From Streptomyces albus subsp. albus (GTDB taxonomy: Bacteria > Actinomycetota > Actinomycetes > Streptomycetales > Streptomycetaceae): DNA of 64,000 bases. Location: contig NZ_JODR01000009.1 of the NCBI RefSeq assembly GCF_000725885.1, positions 355,462 to 419,461 of the forward strand, given 5' to 3'. Both the position numbers and the translations under genes were made by a program. The notes under the pieces were generated by a model, which ran no database searches, was not told where the DNA came from, and saw only the letters and a program-made list of their open reading frames with translations. This document shows positions 36,301 to 44,559 of the stretch, one piece after another; position 1 is the stretch's first letter; the number at the start of each line of letters is the position of its first letter.

Positions 36301-37484
36301 GCGCTGTACAGCCTGCTGTCGCGGCCCTCCAGGGAGACGGCGCCGTCCTCGTCCACCCGGGCCCGCACATCGACGCGGCCCGGCTCGTCCCGCTCCTCCG
36401 CCACCAGGCAGACGACGTGCAGCGCCATGTCCGGGCCGGCCTCGGCCAGCAGCTGGGAGACCAGCGAGGAGCGCACCCAGGACGCGGCCGGGTCGAAGTC
36501 GTCCAGCACGACGACGACGCGCTGGCGCGGCGCGTCCGAGCCGGAGGACAGGAGCCGGTTGGCGCGCTCGGTGCGCAGGGCCGCGATCCGCTCCAGCACC
36601 TCCTGGAGGTGTTCCTGGAGGCCGGAGATGTCGGCGGCCACCAGGGGCACGACCTCCTGGTCGCGGAACTGCGCGGCGGAGTCGGGGTCCTGGGTGTGCG
36701 GCAGCCACTTGGTCCAGTCCCACACCGGGCTCCCGCCCGTCACGATGGCCAGCCGTACGTCGTCCGGGGCGTGCAGCACCGCCAGCTGCGCCAGCATCGT
36801 CTGCGCCAGCTCGCGGGTGCGCGCACGGGGACCGAGCAGGGTGACGACCCCGGCGGAGCCCAGGTCGAGCCATGCGGGCTGCCCCGCGACGGTGTTCTGC
36901 GTCTCGACCAGCTCGGCGGCGGCATGCCGGGCGTGCGGGTCCAGCTCGACGGTCGGATCGTTCTGCGGCGGCATGGCCAGGGGGGTGGCCAGCGGAGCGG
37001 TGCCGGTGCCGACGCGGAGGTGGAGGAAGTCGGAGTCACCGGGGCGGCGCTCCCACACCCGCCGCCTCCGGGTGGCTATCGCCCACAGCCGGTCCGGGTG
37101 CGGGTACCGCCACACACCGGCCAGCCGCTGCTCCGCGGCGACCCGCAGGGCCTGTTTGCGGACGTCGCCGAGGTACTCCAGGTACTTCTCGCGTTGCCGC
37201 TCCTGGTTGCGCAGCCGCCCGGCACGCAGCTGCATCCGCACGGCGATGGTGACACCGACGGACAGCACGACGAAGGCGATCCCCAGGAGGATCATCCAGG
37301 GCCGGCCGTTGGCGATCATGTAGGCGGCCATGGAGAAGCTGCTCAGCAGGGGCAGCAGCAGCATCACCCACTGCGCCGCGCCGGGCGGCTCCGGCTTCTG
37401 CGGCAGCGTGGCCAGCGTCGTCTTCCCCTCCGGCATGGGTGGAGGGGAGATGCGGACCGGGCGGTGGAAGGGGGTTCGACTCAT
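33381..37484 (-). CDS. eccC: EccC, T7SS coupling ATPase with three FtsK/SpoIIIE-type domains, 1,367 aa
   Basis: EccC is the motor that recognises WXG100 substrates and is anchored in the inner membrane. Residues about 37-58 and 62-82 are two membrane helices. Three P-loops are visible: GATGSGKS (495-502), GAPQTGKS (852-859) and GDSGSGKT (1155-1162). The first ATPase has a clear Walker B, LLIVVDEFGEL (609-619), and the FtsK-like HLLLATQR. The later domains have VVLVIDNWSA and LYVVADDYD in equivalent positions. Both EccCa and EccCb parts are in one polypeptide, the usual Streptomyces form. ATG at 37484. It follows the EccA-like gene with a 341-bp gap, so it may have its own promoter. No frameshift seen. 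Confidence 0.95.
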   Translation of the reverse strand: MSRTPFHRPVRISPPPMPEGKTTLATLPQKPEPPGAAQWVMLLLPLLSSFSMAAYMIANGRPWMILLGIAFVVLSVGVTIAVRMQLRAGRLRNQERQREKYLEYLGDVRKQALRVAAEQRLAGVWRYPHPDRLWAIATRRRRVWERRPGDSDFLHLRVGTGTAPLATPLAMPPQNDPTVELDPHARHAAAELVETQNTVAGQPAWLDLGSAGVVTLLGPRARTRELAQTMLAQLAVLHAPDDVRLAIVTGGSPVWDWTKWLPHTQDPDSAAQFRDQEVVPLVAADISGLQEHLQEVLERIAALRTERANRLLSSGSDAPRQRVVVVLDDFDPAASWVRSSLVSQLLAEAGPDMALHVVCLVAEERDEPGRVDVRARVDEDGAVSLEGRDSRLYSAVQDAVVDEMQPAVREQAARALAPLRLTGERDQVLSESVSLSSMLGISDLNRLDPAQNRRSPEDPDLLRVPIGIDGTGAPLELDLKESAQGGIGPHGLVVGATGSGKSELLRTLVIGLSTVHSPDHLSYVLVDFKGGATFAGVTELPHVSGLITNLADDLALVDRMRAALEGEQQRRQRMLRDAGNVDSVREYQLKQAAGGTDVHGNPLEPLPYLLIVVDEFGELLSQRQDFIDLFVQIGRVGRSLGMHLLLATQRLEEGRLRGLESHLSYRICLRTFSSAESRAVIGTSDAYMLPAIPGSAYLKVDESVYERFRVAHVSAPYEPPRQGEDEEEYLEPVPYTVQGDLPPLPADAVQENRTWEWSEDDETELQVAVRHLISEDTPGHQVWLPPLPPRFSLTPLLGEPQPDTDRGLCSPHWPVPGSLKFPVGVVDLPERQEQQPLVLDVAEGEGHIAVVGAPQTGKSTFLRTAMLSAMLTHTPDEMQFYAIDMSGGALHELEDAPHVVGVAGRRDGARMRRVLAEVENVITARESMFRDLRLQSAEDLRARRRDGDLPEGTGAADVVLVIDNWSALNAVDDSFTPAIVEIANRGLGVGVHLWLTANRWAEIRPSLRDAIPGRLELRLNDPAESEISRAVARRMGHTVPGRGLVGKGLIHHIALPRVDGEDSVERLTDAQSALVSRIAESWKRPAPPALRVLPELVTAADLAAAVSAAPAEGQRWAGHGPALEEGEVPIGIREADLRPVGLDMTRGQSHFVVFGDSGSGKTAFLRQWMRGLAARHTAREVRFMVVDYRRGLLDAVPEEYIGAQGGDADLVGRQAAVLLDTLRKRMPPPDITARQLRERDWWQGPELYVVADDYDLVSGGPMNRGPLAGLGEFITQAREIGLHLVLARRVGGASRALMSDPLLTRLKELDTDGLLLSGDYREGALIGDHRAYPRPAGRGLLVRRRRQPTVVQLALDEERSDASAQAL

Positions 37485-37825
37485 GCGGGTTGCTGCCTCA
37501 ATACGGTGTCGCGTCGGCGAGCGGGCCTGTCGGGGAGGGTCTGCCTGGCGGGCGGGGACGGGCTCGGGCCTGCTGGTGGTGGCGGGCCGGGGGCGGGGGT
37601 GGTGGCCGGGGGCGGTGACCGGCGGCCTGCTGGCCGGCCCGTCGGGCCTTGCCGCTCCCGTGCCGCCGGCCTCGGTGGTCGTGCCGTCAGGGGCCGAGAG
37701 CGACCGTGAGGTCCCTGAGCGGATGGTTCGGGGCCCTGGGGTCCGTCATCGCGGGCCGGCCTCTTCTCCTCGTCGCCGCCGGCCCCGGACGGGTACGCGG
37801 CCGGGGCCGCACCGGCCCGGCCGGC
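37485..37825. other. Intergenic region upstream of eccC, 341 bp
   Basis: Extremely GC-rich with several local hairpins and no credible gene. The 30 bp before the eccC ATG (gtattgaggcagcaacccgc) are the ones that match the remnant upstream of the giant gene. Confidence 0.55.
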
Positions 37826-40612
37826 TCACAGCGCCCCCTCGGGAGGCAGGTCCTGCGGGAGCAGCGTCGTGAGGACGTCGGAGTCGGCGGCGGCCAGGTC
37901 GAGCGTCGCCAGATCGCCTTCCGCGAGCCGCTGCGCGTGCCGTTCCGTCATCAGCTGGAACGCCTGGCGGGCGGTACGGCCGTTGCCGAATCCGTCGCCG
38001 CGCGGCATCGCCGCGAAGTACGCGTGCAGGGCCTCCAGCGTCTGAGGCGCGCAGGTGTACTGGTGGCTCTCCGCCTGGTGCTGGACGATCCGCACCAGGT
38101 CCTGCGCCGAGTAGTCGTCGAAGGTGAGGGTGCGGGTGAAGCGGGACGCGAGACCGGCGTTGGACTCCAGGAAGCGGTTCATGTCCCCGGGGTAGCCGGC
38201 GACAATGACGACGACCTCGTCGCGGTGGTCCTCCATCAGCTTCACGAGGGTGGAGATCGCCTCGGAGCCGAAGTCGTTGCCGATGCCCTCCGGGGCCAGC
38301 GAGTAGGCCTCGTCGATGAAGAGCACGCCACCGAGCGCGCGGCGGAAGACAGCCGTCGTCTTCGGCGCCGTGTGGCCCACGTACTCGCCCACCAGGTCAC
38401 CGCGGTCGGTCTCCACCAGGTGCCCCCGCTCCAGCAGGCCCAGGGCGGCGAGGAAACCGCCGTAGAGGCGGGCGACGGTGGTCTTGCCGGTGCCGGGGTT
38501 GCCCGCGAAGACGAGGTGACGGCTGAGCGGCGGCGGGGAGAGGCCCGCGTCCTGACGGACCTTGACCATCCGCATCAGCTTGGTCATGGTCATCACGTCG
38601 CGCTTGACGCTCTCCAGGCCCACGAGCCGGTCGAGTTCCTCGCGCAGCTCCTCCAGCCGCTCCTCGGCGGACCGGTCGTCGTCCTCCTTCTTCTGGGCGG
38701 CGGCGCCGGCCCCGGTCCTGCTGGTGACACCCGAGGAGGCGCCCGCGACGGCGACGCGCCGGGCGGGGCCACCGCCCCCGGCGCCGTCCAGCGTCGGCAG
38801 CAGCGGTTCCGCCACGCCCTCGACGACGCAGTCCTCGGCCCGTACGTCGGCCTCCTCGTCCCGCAACAGGTCCTGCTCGCTGCCGGAAACGGCGCAGCGG
38901 CGCAGCGTGAGGCAGGACTTGGCACCCGCGTAGACGGCGGGGAAGCGGCTGTCGGTGATCTCGCAGTCCTCGTACAGGCCCTCGCCGCGCTCCTCGACGA
39001 ACAGCCCGTTCTTCGCCGCCTTCTGCACGGCGGTGCCCCGTATCCGGGGCCGGGCACCCGCACGGACGACGATCCCGCTGCCGGACGCCTCGCGCACCAC
39101 GCCGCCGTCCACCACGATGGTGGAGTCCGTGCCCAGCACCATGCCGGAGGAGCCGCTGCGGGAGACGGTCACGTTCTCCAGCAGACCACCGGTACCGGGG
39201 CCGATCTCGACGCCGACACCGGTCGTGTCGCGGATCTCGCAGCCCACCAGCAGCGGCCGGTGCGTGGTGCGCAGCCGCACGCCGAGGCGGGCGCCACTGA
39301 TCCGGCAGTCGCGCAGCGCGGCGTCACCGCCGTCCACGCTGACGCCGACGAGTTCGGTGTCCTTCGTCTCGCAGTCGGCGGCGAGGAGTTCGGCGCGGTC
39401 CGTGGCGCGGAGCCCGTACTCGGGGGTGCTGCTGACGGTGCAGCCGGTCAGCCGGCCGCGGGCACCGCCGCCGAGGTGGACCGCGGTGTAGGCGGTGTCC
39501 TTGACGGTGCAGCCGGTGAAGGTCAGCTCCGCCTCCTCCACGGCGTAGACGCCGTTCGCGGCCGTGCGCGCGAACGTGCTGCCCTCGGCGGTGGTGTCGG
39601 CCCGGCCGGTCACCACCAGCGCGCTGTCCTCGCTGTCCACGGCACGCACCTGCTGCATGCTCAGGCTGCTGGAGCCGGTGGCGATCAGCGCGGCGCCGCT
39701 GGTGTGGTGGATGTGGCAGTCGTCGAGCAGCGCGGCGCTCTCGCCGTCCGCCAGCACGCCCGCGCCGGCGGTGCGGAAGATCTCGCAGGTGCGCAGCCGC
39801 ACACCGAACGCGTTCTCGTTCGAGATCTCGTCCGCGTGCGCAGATCCCGCCACCTCGCCGGACGGCAGCTCGGACTTGGCGCGTACGCGCTTGCCCGCGC
39901 GGCGCCCGGCGGAGCCGGTCAGCCGGACCCCCTGGGCGCCTGTCTCGTGCAGCCGGCTCTCCCGCAGCAGCGCCCCGGCACGGCTCTCGGCGAGCAGTCC
40001 GGCACCGGCGCTGTGCTTGATCTCGCAGCGGGTCAGCGTGGCGTGCGCCGCCCCTCCGAGGTAGACGCCGCGTGCGGCCACCTGGTCGATCAGCGTCTCG
40101 GTGGCCTCCAGCCGTGCCTCGTCGTCCGCGAAGACGCCGTCGCCCTCGCAGTCGTGGATGCCGCAGCCCTCCATCGTGGTGCGGCTGGTGCCGGCCAGCC
40201 GGACGGCGGCCAGCGCTGCGCCGCGCACGGTGCAGCCGGTCAGCGTGGGCGTCGCCGTCTCGGACACCTCGATGCGCCCGCCGTTGATCTCGCAGTCCCG
40301 CAGTCCCGGTTCGCCGGCCCGCAGCAGCACCGCGGGCTCGCGTGGCGAGGACGCCTCGAAGGTGAGGCCCCGGACCTGTGGCGCCCCGCCGTGCGTGGTG
40401 AGGGCGGGGCCGCGCGCGGCGATCACGCGGACGGTACCCGTGCCCTTCTCCGCGACGAGCGTCACGTCCTTGTCCAGCACGACGCTCTCGTGGTAGGTGC
40501 CGGGCCGGATGGTGACGACGGCACCGGGGCCGGCACTGCGCACGGCGGCGCCGATCGTCCGGTGCGCGCCCCAGCTGCCGGGCGCCACGCGCTGCTGCTT
40601 GCCCCCTTTCAT
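37826..40612 (-). CDS. Fusion of a right-handed beta-helix with an EccA/CbbX-type AAA+ ATPase, 928 aa
   Basis: Residues about 15-610 are repeated coils of about 23 residues with polar turns, such as LRDCEINGGRIEVSE and LTGCTVRGAALAAVRLAG. This is the pattern of right-handed parallel beta-helix (NosD/pectate-lyase-like) proteins. Residues about 650-928 form a CbbX/SpoVK/EccA AAA+ domain: LVGLESVKRDV at its start, Walker A GNPGTGKT (704-711), Walker B GGVLFIDEA (759-767) and GLASRFTRTL with a likely arginine finger. In mycobacteria EccA carries an N-terminal TPR domain; here that place is taken by the beta-helix. No signal peptide or membrane helix is visible, so it is likely a cytosolic ATPase acting on substrates or chaperones. 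ATG at 40612 follows a G-rich site. Confidence 0.9.
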   Translation of the reverse strand: MKGGKQQRVAPGSWGAHRTIGAAVRSAGPGAVVTIRPGTYHESVVLDKDVTLVAEKGTGTVRVIAARGPALTTHGGAPQVRGLTFEASSPREPAVLLRAGEPGLRDCEINGGRIEVSETATPTLTGCTVRGAALAAVRLAGTSRTTMEGCGIHDCEGDGVFADDEARLEATETLIDQVAARGVYLGGAAHATLTRCEIKHSAGAGLLAESRAGALLRESRLHETGAQGVRLTGSAGRRAGKRVRAKSELPSGEVAGSAHADEISNENAFGVRLRTCEIFRTAGAGVLADGESAALLDDCHIHHTSGAALIATGSSSLSMQQVRAVDSEDSALVVTGRADTTAEGSTFARTAANGVYAVEEAELTFTGCTVKDTAYTAVHLGGGARGRLTGCTVSSTPEYGLRATDRAELLAADCETKDTELVGVSVDGGDAALRDCRISGARLGVRLRTTHRPLLVGCEIRDTTGVGVEIGPGTGGLLENVTVSRSGSSGMVLGTDSTIVVDGGVVREASGSGIVVRAGARPRIRGTAVQKAAKNGLFVEERGEGLYEDCEITDSRFPAVYAGAKSCLTLRRCAVSGSEQDLLRDEEADVRAEDCVVEGVAEPLLPTLDGAGGGGPARRVAVAGASSGVTSRTGAGAAAQKKEDDDRSAEERLEELREELDRLVGLESVKRDVMTMTKLMRMVKVRQDAGLSPPPLSRHLVFAGNPGTGKTTVARLYGGFLAALGLLERGHLVETDRGDLVGEYVGHTAPKTTAVFRRALGGVLFIDEAYSLAPEGIGNDFGSEAISTLVKLMEDHRDEVVVIVAGYPGDMNRFLESNAGLASRFTRTLTFDDYSAQDLVRIVQHQAESHQYTCAPQTLEALHAYFAAMPRGDGFGNGRTARQAFQLMTERHAQRLAEGDLATLDLAAADSDVLTTLLPQDLPPEGAL

Positions 40613-40667
40613 CGCACCCCCACCCGGTCGCTCGCCGGAAGGCGGGTGCGGAGTCCGACCGCCGCGC

Positions 40668-42014
40668 TCACATCGAGCTCCCCAGGTTCATCAGGCTCTC
40701 GTAGACCCCGAACACACCGACGGCGAGCGGTACGCACACGATGGCGAGGAAGCTCGCCAGCCCCGTCAGCCACTTGGCCCGTTCCGTCAGGTCCACCGGG
40801 CGGACGGCGGCGCGGAACGCCATCCCGAGGCCGCAACCGGTGAGCACGACACCGACCGCGAACGCCACCAGGGCGCCCAGCTGCACGGTGTCGAACAGCT
40901 CCTCCGGCAACCGGACGAAGAGGGCCACCAGGCCCAGGGTGCCGACGGCGAGCTGCGGGGCGACGACCGGGACCAGCCGCGACGAGCCGGCCTCCAGCAG
41001 CACCGCCACCCCGGCGCAGCCCAGCAGGCCGAAGGCGTACGGATCGTCGGAGGCCGCCAGCGTCACGAGCGCCCAGCCGAGGCCGACCGCGAGGAGAACG
41101 GTGAGGAAGGTGAGCAGCCGGTTGCCGCGGCGCACGGCGGCGGCCACCTCGTCGCTCTCCCGGCCCCGGCGCTCCTGCGGTTCACCGGGCACCAGCACGG
41201 CGATCTGGCTGGCGATCCGCGGCAGCACCCGGAACAGCAGCAGCATGACGACGGCCACCACGGCGGCCGACGACGTGGGGCCGGCGTCCAGCAGCGCCAG
41301 CGGTATCACGAGGACCGCGATGACGGAGGTGACGAGCACCGCCACCACCGTCGGCACCGAGGGCAGGGCCAGCAGTGCGGCGATCGCCCCGAGAACAGCT
41401 GACAGGGCGGGCACCGCCAGGGACACCGCCCGCCCGTCCAGCGGCAGGCCGGTGCCCGCGGCGACGGTCAGCGGGACGGCGGCCAGCGCCATCACCTGCC
41501 GCACGCCCGCGGGCACGGGCCAGCTCTTGCGGGTGGCGTACCAGGCGGTCAGCGCGGAGGCCACCCCGATCAGGAAGAACATCACCACCGCGGGCCCGGC
41601 CTGGTGGCGCAGGCCGAGCGGGACCGTGGCCAGCACACTGGCGAACAGACCGGCGACGACGACGGACAGCGCACGGTTGCGGGCGTTCCACAGCTGTGCG
41701 TCCTCGTTCGCCGCGGCGATCTGGTCGTCGAGGTCGGTCACGGACAGGTCGAGGTCCTCGTCCGCGCGGCAGTCGCGCAGATACAGCACCGCGCCGTCCA
41801 GGACTCCGGCGCTCTCCAGGGAGTCACCGGGCGGGAACGGCGGCGCCCCGGCCTCGGCCAGGGACCACACCGGGGGCATCGCCTCCGACTCCTCCTGCCC
41901 GCACAGGCCGGCGAGTCGGGGGACGTACTCGGCTATCGGGGCGCGCACGGGCAGCGCGAGATCCACGCTCTTGCGCTCACCGACCACGGTGACGCGGCAG
42001 CGGTCATCGGGCAC
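40668..42014 (-). CDS. eccD: EccD, T7SS membrane channel component, 448 aa
   Basis: Residues 1-85 have the composition and length of the ubiquitin-like EccD N-terminal domain (CRVTVVGERKSVDLALPV at the start, VLYLRD at the end). After a linker with AANEDAQLWNARNR, about eleven hydrophobic helices fill residues 113-448, the standard EccD topology. GTG start at 42014 with GGAAG upstream. It lies between the WXG pair and the EccA-like gene, with a 55-bp gap to the latter. EccD forms the membrane vestibule of the secretion complex; together with EccC it is the only recognised membrane core component in the window. Confidence 0.9.
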   Translation of the reverse strand: MPDDRCRVTVVGERKSVDLALPVRAPIAEYVPRLAGLCGQEESEAMPPVWSLAEAGAPPFPPGDSLESAGVLDGAVLYLRDCRADEDLDLSVTDLDDQIAAANEDAQLWNARNRALSVVVAGLFASVLATVPLGLRHQAGPAVVMFFLIGVASALTAWYATRKSWPVPAGVRQVMALAAVPLTVAAGTGLPLDGRAVSLAVPALSAVLGAIAALLALPSVPTVVAVLVTSVIAVLVIPLALLDAGPTSSAAVVAVVMLLLFRVLPRIASQIAVLVPGEPQERRGRESDEVAAAVRRGNRLLTFLTVLLAVGLGWALVTLAASDDPYAFGLLGCAGVAVLLEAGSSRLVPVVAPQLAVGTLGLVALFVRLPEELFDTVQLGALVAFAVGVVLTGCGLGMAFRAAVRPVDLTERAKWLTGLASFLAIVCVPLAVGVFGVYESLMNLGSSM

Positions 42015-42125
42015 TTGGTCGTCTTCCTTGTCCCGGCTCCTTCAAGGGCCCTGCCCGGCCGCGCCCCGGGAGGGATGGCGGACGACCCGGACTCCGGCCC
42101 CCCGCGAGGAACCGCATGTGTGTGG

Positions 42126-42440
42126 TCAGTGCTTCCAGGTGGAGACGTTGGACCACTCGGCGTCGCTGTAGTTGTTCCAGTTGATGTTCATCGCGTGGGC
42201 GATGCGGCCGAGGACGCCGTCGTAGCCGAACAGCCCCTCGGCGGCGATGTCCCACTCGTTCTGCATGTCCTGGTAGTAGGTCGCGGCCTGGCTCTCGTTC
42301 CACGAGGCGGCGACATCGCTCAGCCGGGTCTTCAGGTTCCGCAGTTCGTCGGTCGTCTTGTCCGAGAGCGTCCTGATGCGCGTGGGAGCGTCCCCGAGTT
42401 CGGCCCGGACGAGGATGGAGGCGCCGTCGATGTTGGTCAT
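42126..42440 (-). CDS. EsxA-like WXG100 family protein, 104 aa
   Basis: Size and layout match WXG100 proteins: helix, turn and helix, with the turn VAASWNESQA (W-N-E replacing W-x-G). The C-terminus is Trp-rich (NWNNYSDAEWSNVSTWKH). ATG at 42440 has GGAG six bases upstream. It is 33 bp downstream of the second WXG gene, so the two are probably co-transcribed and form a heterodimer as EsxA/EsxB do. Being without the canonical Gly, it is the likely EsxA-type partner of the pair. Confidence 0.85.
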   Translation of the reverse strand: MTNIDGASILVRAELGDAPTRIRTLSDKTTDELRNLKTRLSDVAASWNESQAATYYQDMQNEWDIAAEGLFGYDGVLGRIAHAMNINWNNYSDAEWSNVSTWKH

Positions 42441-42473
42441 GAGTACTCCGCGTCGAGGTGGTGGGAGGGGCCG

Positions 42474-42872
42474 TCAGGAGAAGTTGGCGCCGCGCTCGCT
42501 CATGGCGGCGAACTGGGTGCCGCTGCTCGGCGTGGGGATGTCCACGCCCAGCGCCGTGAGGTTCGACAGGTTCTGCGCCTCGGACTCCTTGTAGTTGATG
42601 TAGTTGCCTTCGAGTCCCTTGGAGATGCCCATGAGGGCGTCGTTCAGCATGCGGGCGTAGGTGTCGAACTCCTTCATGAGGATTTCGAACTGGGCGTGCG
42701 CGGGTCCCTGCCACGCCTGGCCCAGCTGCTCGGCGTACGCCCGCAGGGCCTGGATGTCCGCCGACACCCGCCCGGCGGTGAGCGCGGTGTCCTGCGACGC
42801 CTGCTGCACGCGCTCAGGAGTTACTCGGTAGTGCACACCACCGACTATTGCTTGGGCAGCCTGGTCCGCCAT
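42474..42872 (-). CDS. EsxB-like WXG100 family protein with C-terminal secretion signal, 132 aa
   Basis: The turn LGQAWQGPAHAQFE has a canonical W-x-G, flanked by two long helices. After the second helix the sequence NYINYKESE contains Y-x-x-x-E, close to the YxxxD/E signal that EccC recognises on EsxB. The last 35 residues are loose and polar. ATG at 42872 follows AGGAAGGAAGG. It is the first gene of the T7SS core transcription unit and has about 970 bp of non-coding DNA upstream. Confidence 0.9.
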   Translation of the reverse strand: MADQAAQAIVGGVHYRVTPERVQQASQDTALTAGRVSADIQALRAYAEQLGQAWQGPAHAQFEILMKEFDTYARMLNDALMGISKGLEGNYINYKESEAQNLSNLTALGVDIPTPSSGTQFAAMSERGANFS

Positions 42873-43845
42873 TGCGGATTCGCCTTCCTTCCTGACCAGC
42901 CGTCAGTTGTCTGGTGGGGGAGCCCTCCTGCCGAATACTGCCGACGACGAGGAGTTCGCCCACTTTCGCCGTGGACGTCATTGAACAAGGGGCGCACCGA
43001 TGGCACGTTGTGCCACATCAACATTCCGTTGCCGGCGACGCCCTTCCGTACTGATTACGGGAGTGCGCGCGCGGTTGTGTATTTCCTGTGAGCGTTTCCG
43101 CGCCGACGCGAGGAAGACGGCGCATACGCGCCGGAAAGGGCGCCGATTTCCCAGGGTTGACCGAATACTGGACAGTCACGTCACTCCGCGTAGGCCGCTC
43201 GGTTCCCACCGTGGGCGCACCTCCTCCCCGGTCGCACGTCGAGCGCTGCGCCACGACCGGACGACAGCTCCGGTCGAAGCGTACCCGACGCCGAGCCGAA
43301 AGCGACTGGCGGCCAAGAACCAACTCACATCGTTCAGACGCAATTCAGCGGCGAGCGGTCACCGGACTCCGGACTCTCCCTTCCCCGGGCGCGACCGACC
43401 GGGCCGCAACCTGGCGACGGAGACACGGACGAGGAATTACAACGGAACTCAACCGGGCGCTCTCAGAAGGAAATCGGCAACAAATCCGGCCTTCCCGTTT
43501 CCGTTTACCGCCCGTTTCCGGGGCTCCGCGGCGGACGCCGGCCGACAAGGCCACTGCCCCATGCGGGCATTCGCTTCCGCCCATGCCGGTGGCGCACACC
43601 ACGTCGCGGACGGCGGAGGGCGGAGGACGGGAACAGAGCAAGTCACCGGCAGCCGTGCGCGGTCCGCCACCGGCGCCCGCCCCGGCACGCTCGCACCCGG
43701 CAGACCATGGCAACGGCCGCGCACCGGCCGCGGCGACAGCCGTTCACCGTGCCGCAGCAACAGCCGCGCACCTGCCCCCTCTTCCGTGTGGCCGGGCCAC
43801 CGAGCCGCCGGGCCACCGAGCCGCCGGGCCGCCGGGCCGCCCGGG
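42873..43845. other. Long intergenic region upstream of the T7SS core (973 bp)
   Basis: No credible gene on either strand. The open frames are Arg/Pro/Ala-rich shadows without ribosome sites. The part near 42900-43100 is the promoter region of the WXG pair and carries the dyad at 43001-43015. Confidence 0.6.
43001..43015. promoter_or_regulatory. Inverted repeat TGGCAC-N3-GTGCCA upstream of the WXG pair
   Basis: A perfect 6-bp dyad with a 3-bp spacer lies about 130 bp upstream of the ATG at 42872, in the only non-coding DNA ahead of the T7SS core genes. It is a plausible operator or activator site. Confidence 0.4.
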
Positions 43846-44559
43846 TCAGCGCAGCGAGCGGACCAGTACGTCGAAGGCCGGGGTGCGCGGCGTGATCGGC
43901 GCGTAGTGGCCGACGCCGGGCAGCAGATGCAGCCGGCCGCCCCAGTTGTTGGCGTAGCGCCGGGACAGTTCGATGGGCACTTCCTTGTCGGCGGTGCCGT
44001 GCAGGATCTCCACCGGGATGCGGGGCAGCAGCCGCATCGGGTCCGCGTCCCACGAGGTGGTCTCCACCTTCTCCTCGCCGCCGAGGAACGCGGCCACGCT
44101 GCCGTCGTCGAGCCGCAGCTCGTGGGCGCGGGCCAGGTCGGCGAGCGGGGCGGCCACGACGACGCGTCCGGCGGCCCGCTCCCGTTTGGCGGCGGCCCAC
44201 AGGGCGAGGTGGCCGCCCGCGGAGTGGCCGAAGAGCACACTGGCGGGGGCGCCGAGGTGTTCGAGCGCGGCGTCCACGTCCTCGACGGTCGCCGGCCAGC
44301 CGCCGCCACCGCCCACCCTGCGGTACTCGACGAGCGCGACCCGCATGCCCTGGCCGGCCAGGGCCGCGGCGAACGGCGACAGATGGGTGCGGTCCCATTC
44401 CTCGCGCCAGAATCCGCCGTGCAGCAGCACGATGCGGCCCCCGGGGGCGTTCTCCCCGTACAGGTCGATGACCTGGGAGGGGTGGGGGCCGTACTTCTCC
44501 TGGCGCTCCGGCGGCACCGGGTCCAGTGCCAGCAGGGCCTTGCGCTCGTCCTGGCTCAC
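43846..44559 (-). CDS. Kynurenine formamidase-type alpha/beta hydrolase, 237 aa
   Basis: Predicted to hydrolyse N-formylkynurenine, the product of the dioxygenase encoded upstream. GTG at 44559 (VSQDERKALL) overlaps the kynureninase stop by four bases (GTGA) and has GGGGGAG upstream. Motifs of the hydrolase fold: LLHGGFW (oxyanion-hole HGG at about 46-48), GHSAGGHLALW (nucleophile Ser), HGTADKEVP (acid Asp) and VGHYAPITP (His). The length and the HGGFW motif fit bacterial and eukaryotic arylformamidases of the AFMID type. A general esterase is possible, but the operon context makes formamidase most likely. Confidence 0.85.
   Translation of the reverse strand: MSQDERKALLALDPVPPERQEKYGPHPSQVIDLYGENAPGGRIVLLHGGFWREEWDRTHLSPFAAALAGQGMRVALVEYRRVGGGGGWPATVEDVDAALEHLGAPASVLFGHSAGGHLALWAAAKRERAAGRVVVAAPLADLARAHELRLDDGSVAAFLGGEEKVETTSWDADPMRLLPRIPVEILHGTADKEVPIELSRRYANNWGGRLHLLPGVGHYAPITPRTPAFDVLVRSLR

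Noticed and set aside
33444..37709. Plus-strand frame of 1,421 codons over eccC
   Set aside because: It is the complement of a clear EccC with three P-loops; its translation is His/Gln/Val/Leu-rich noise typical of a shadow.
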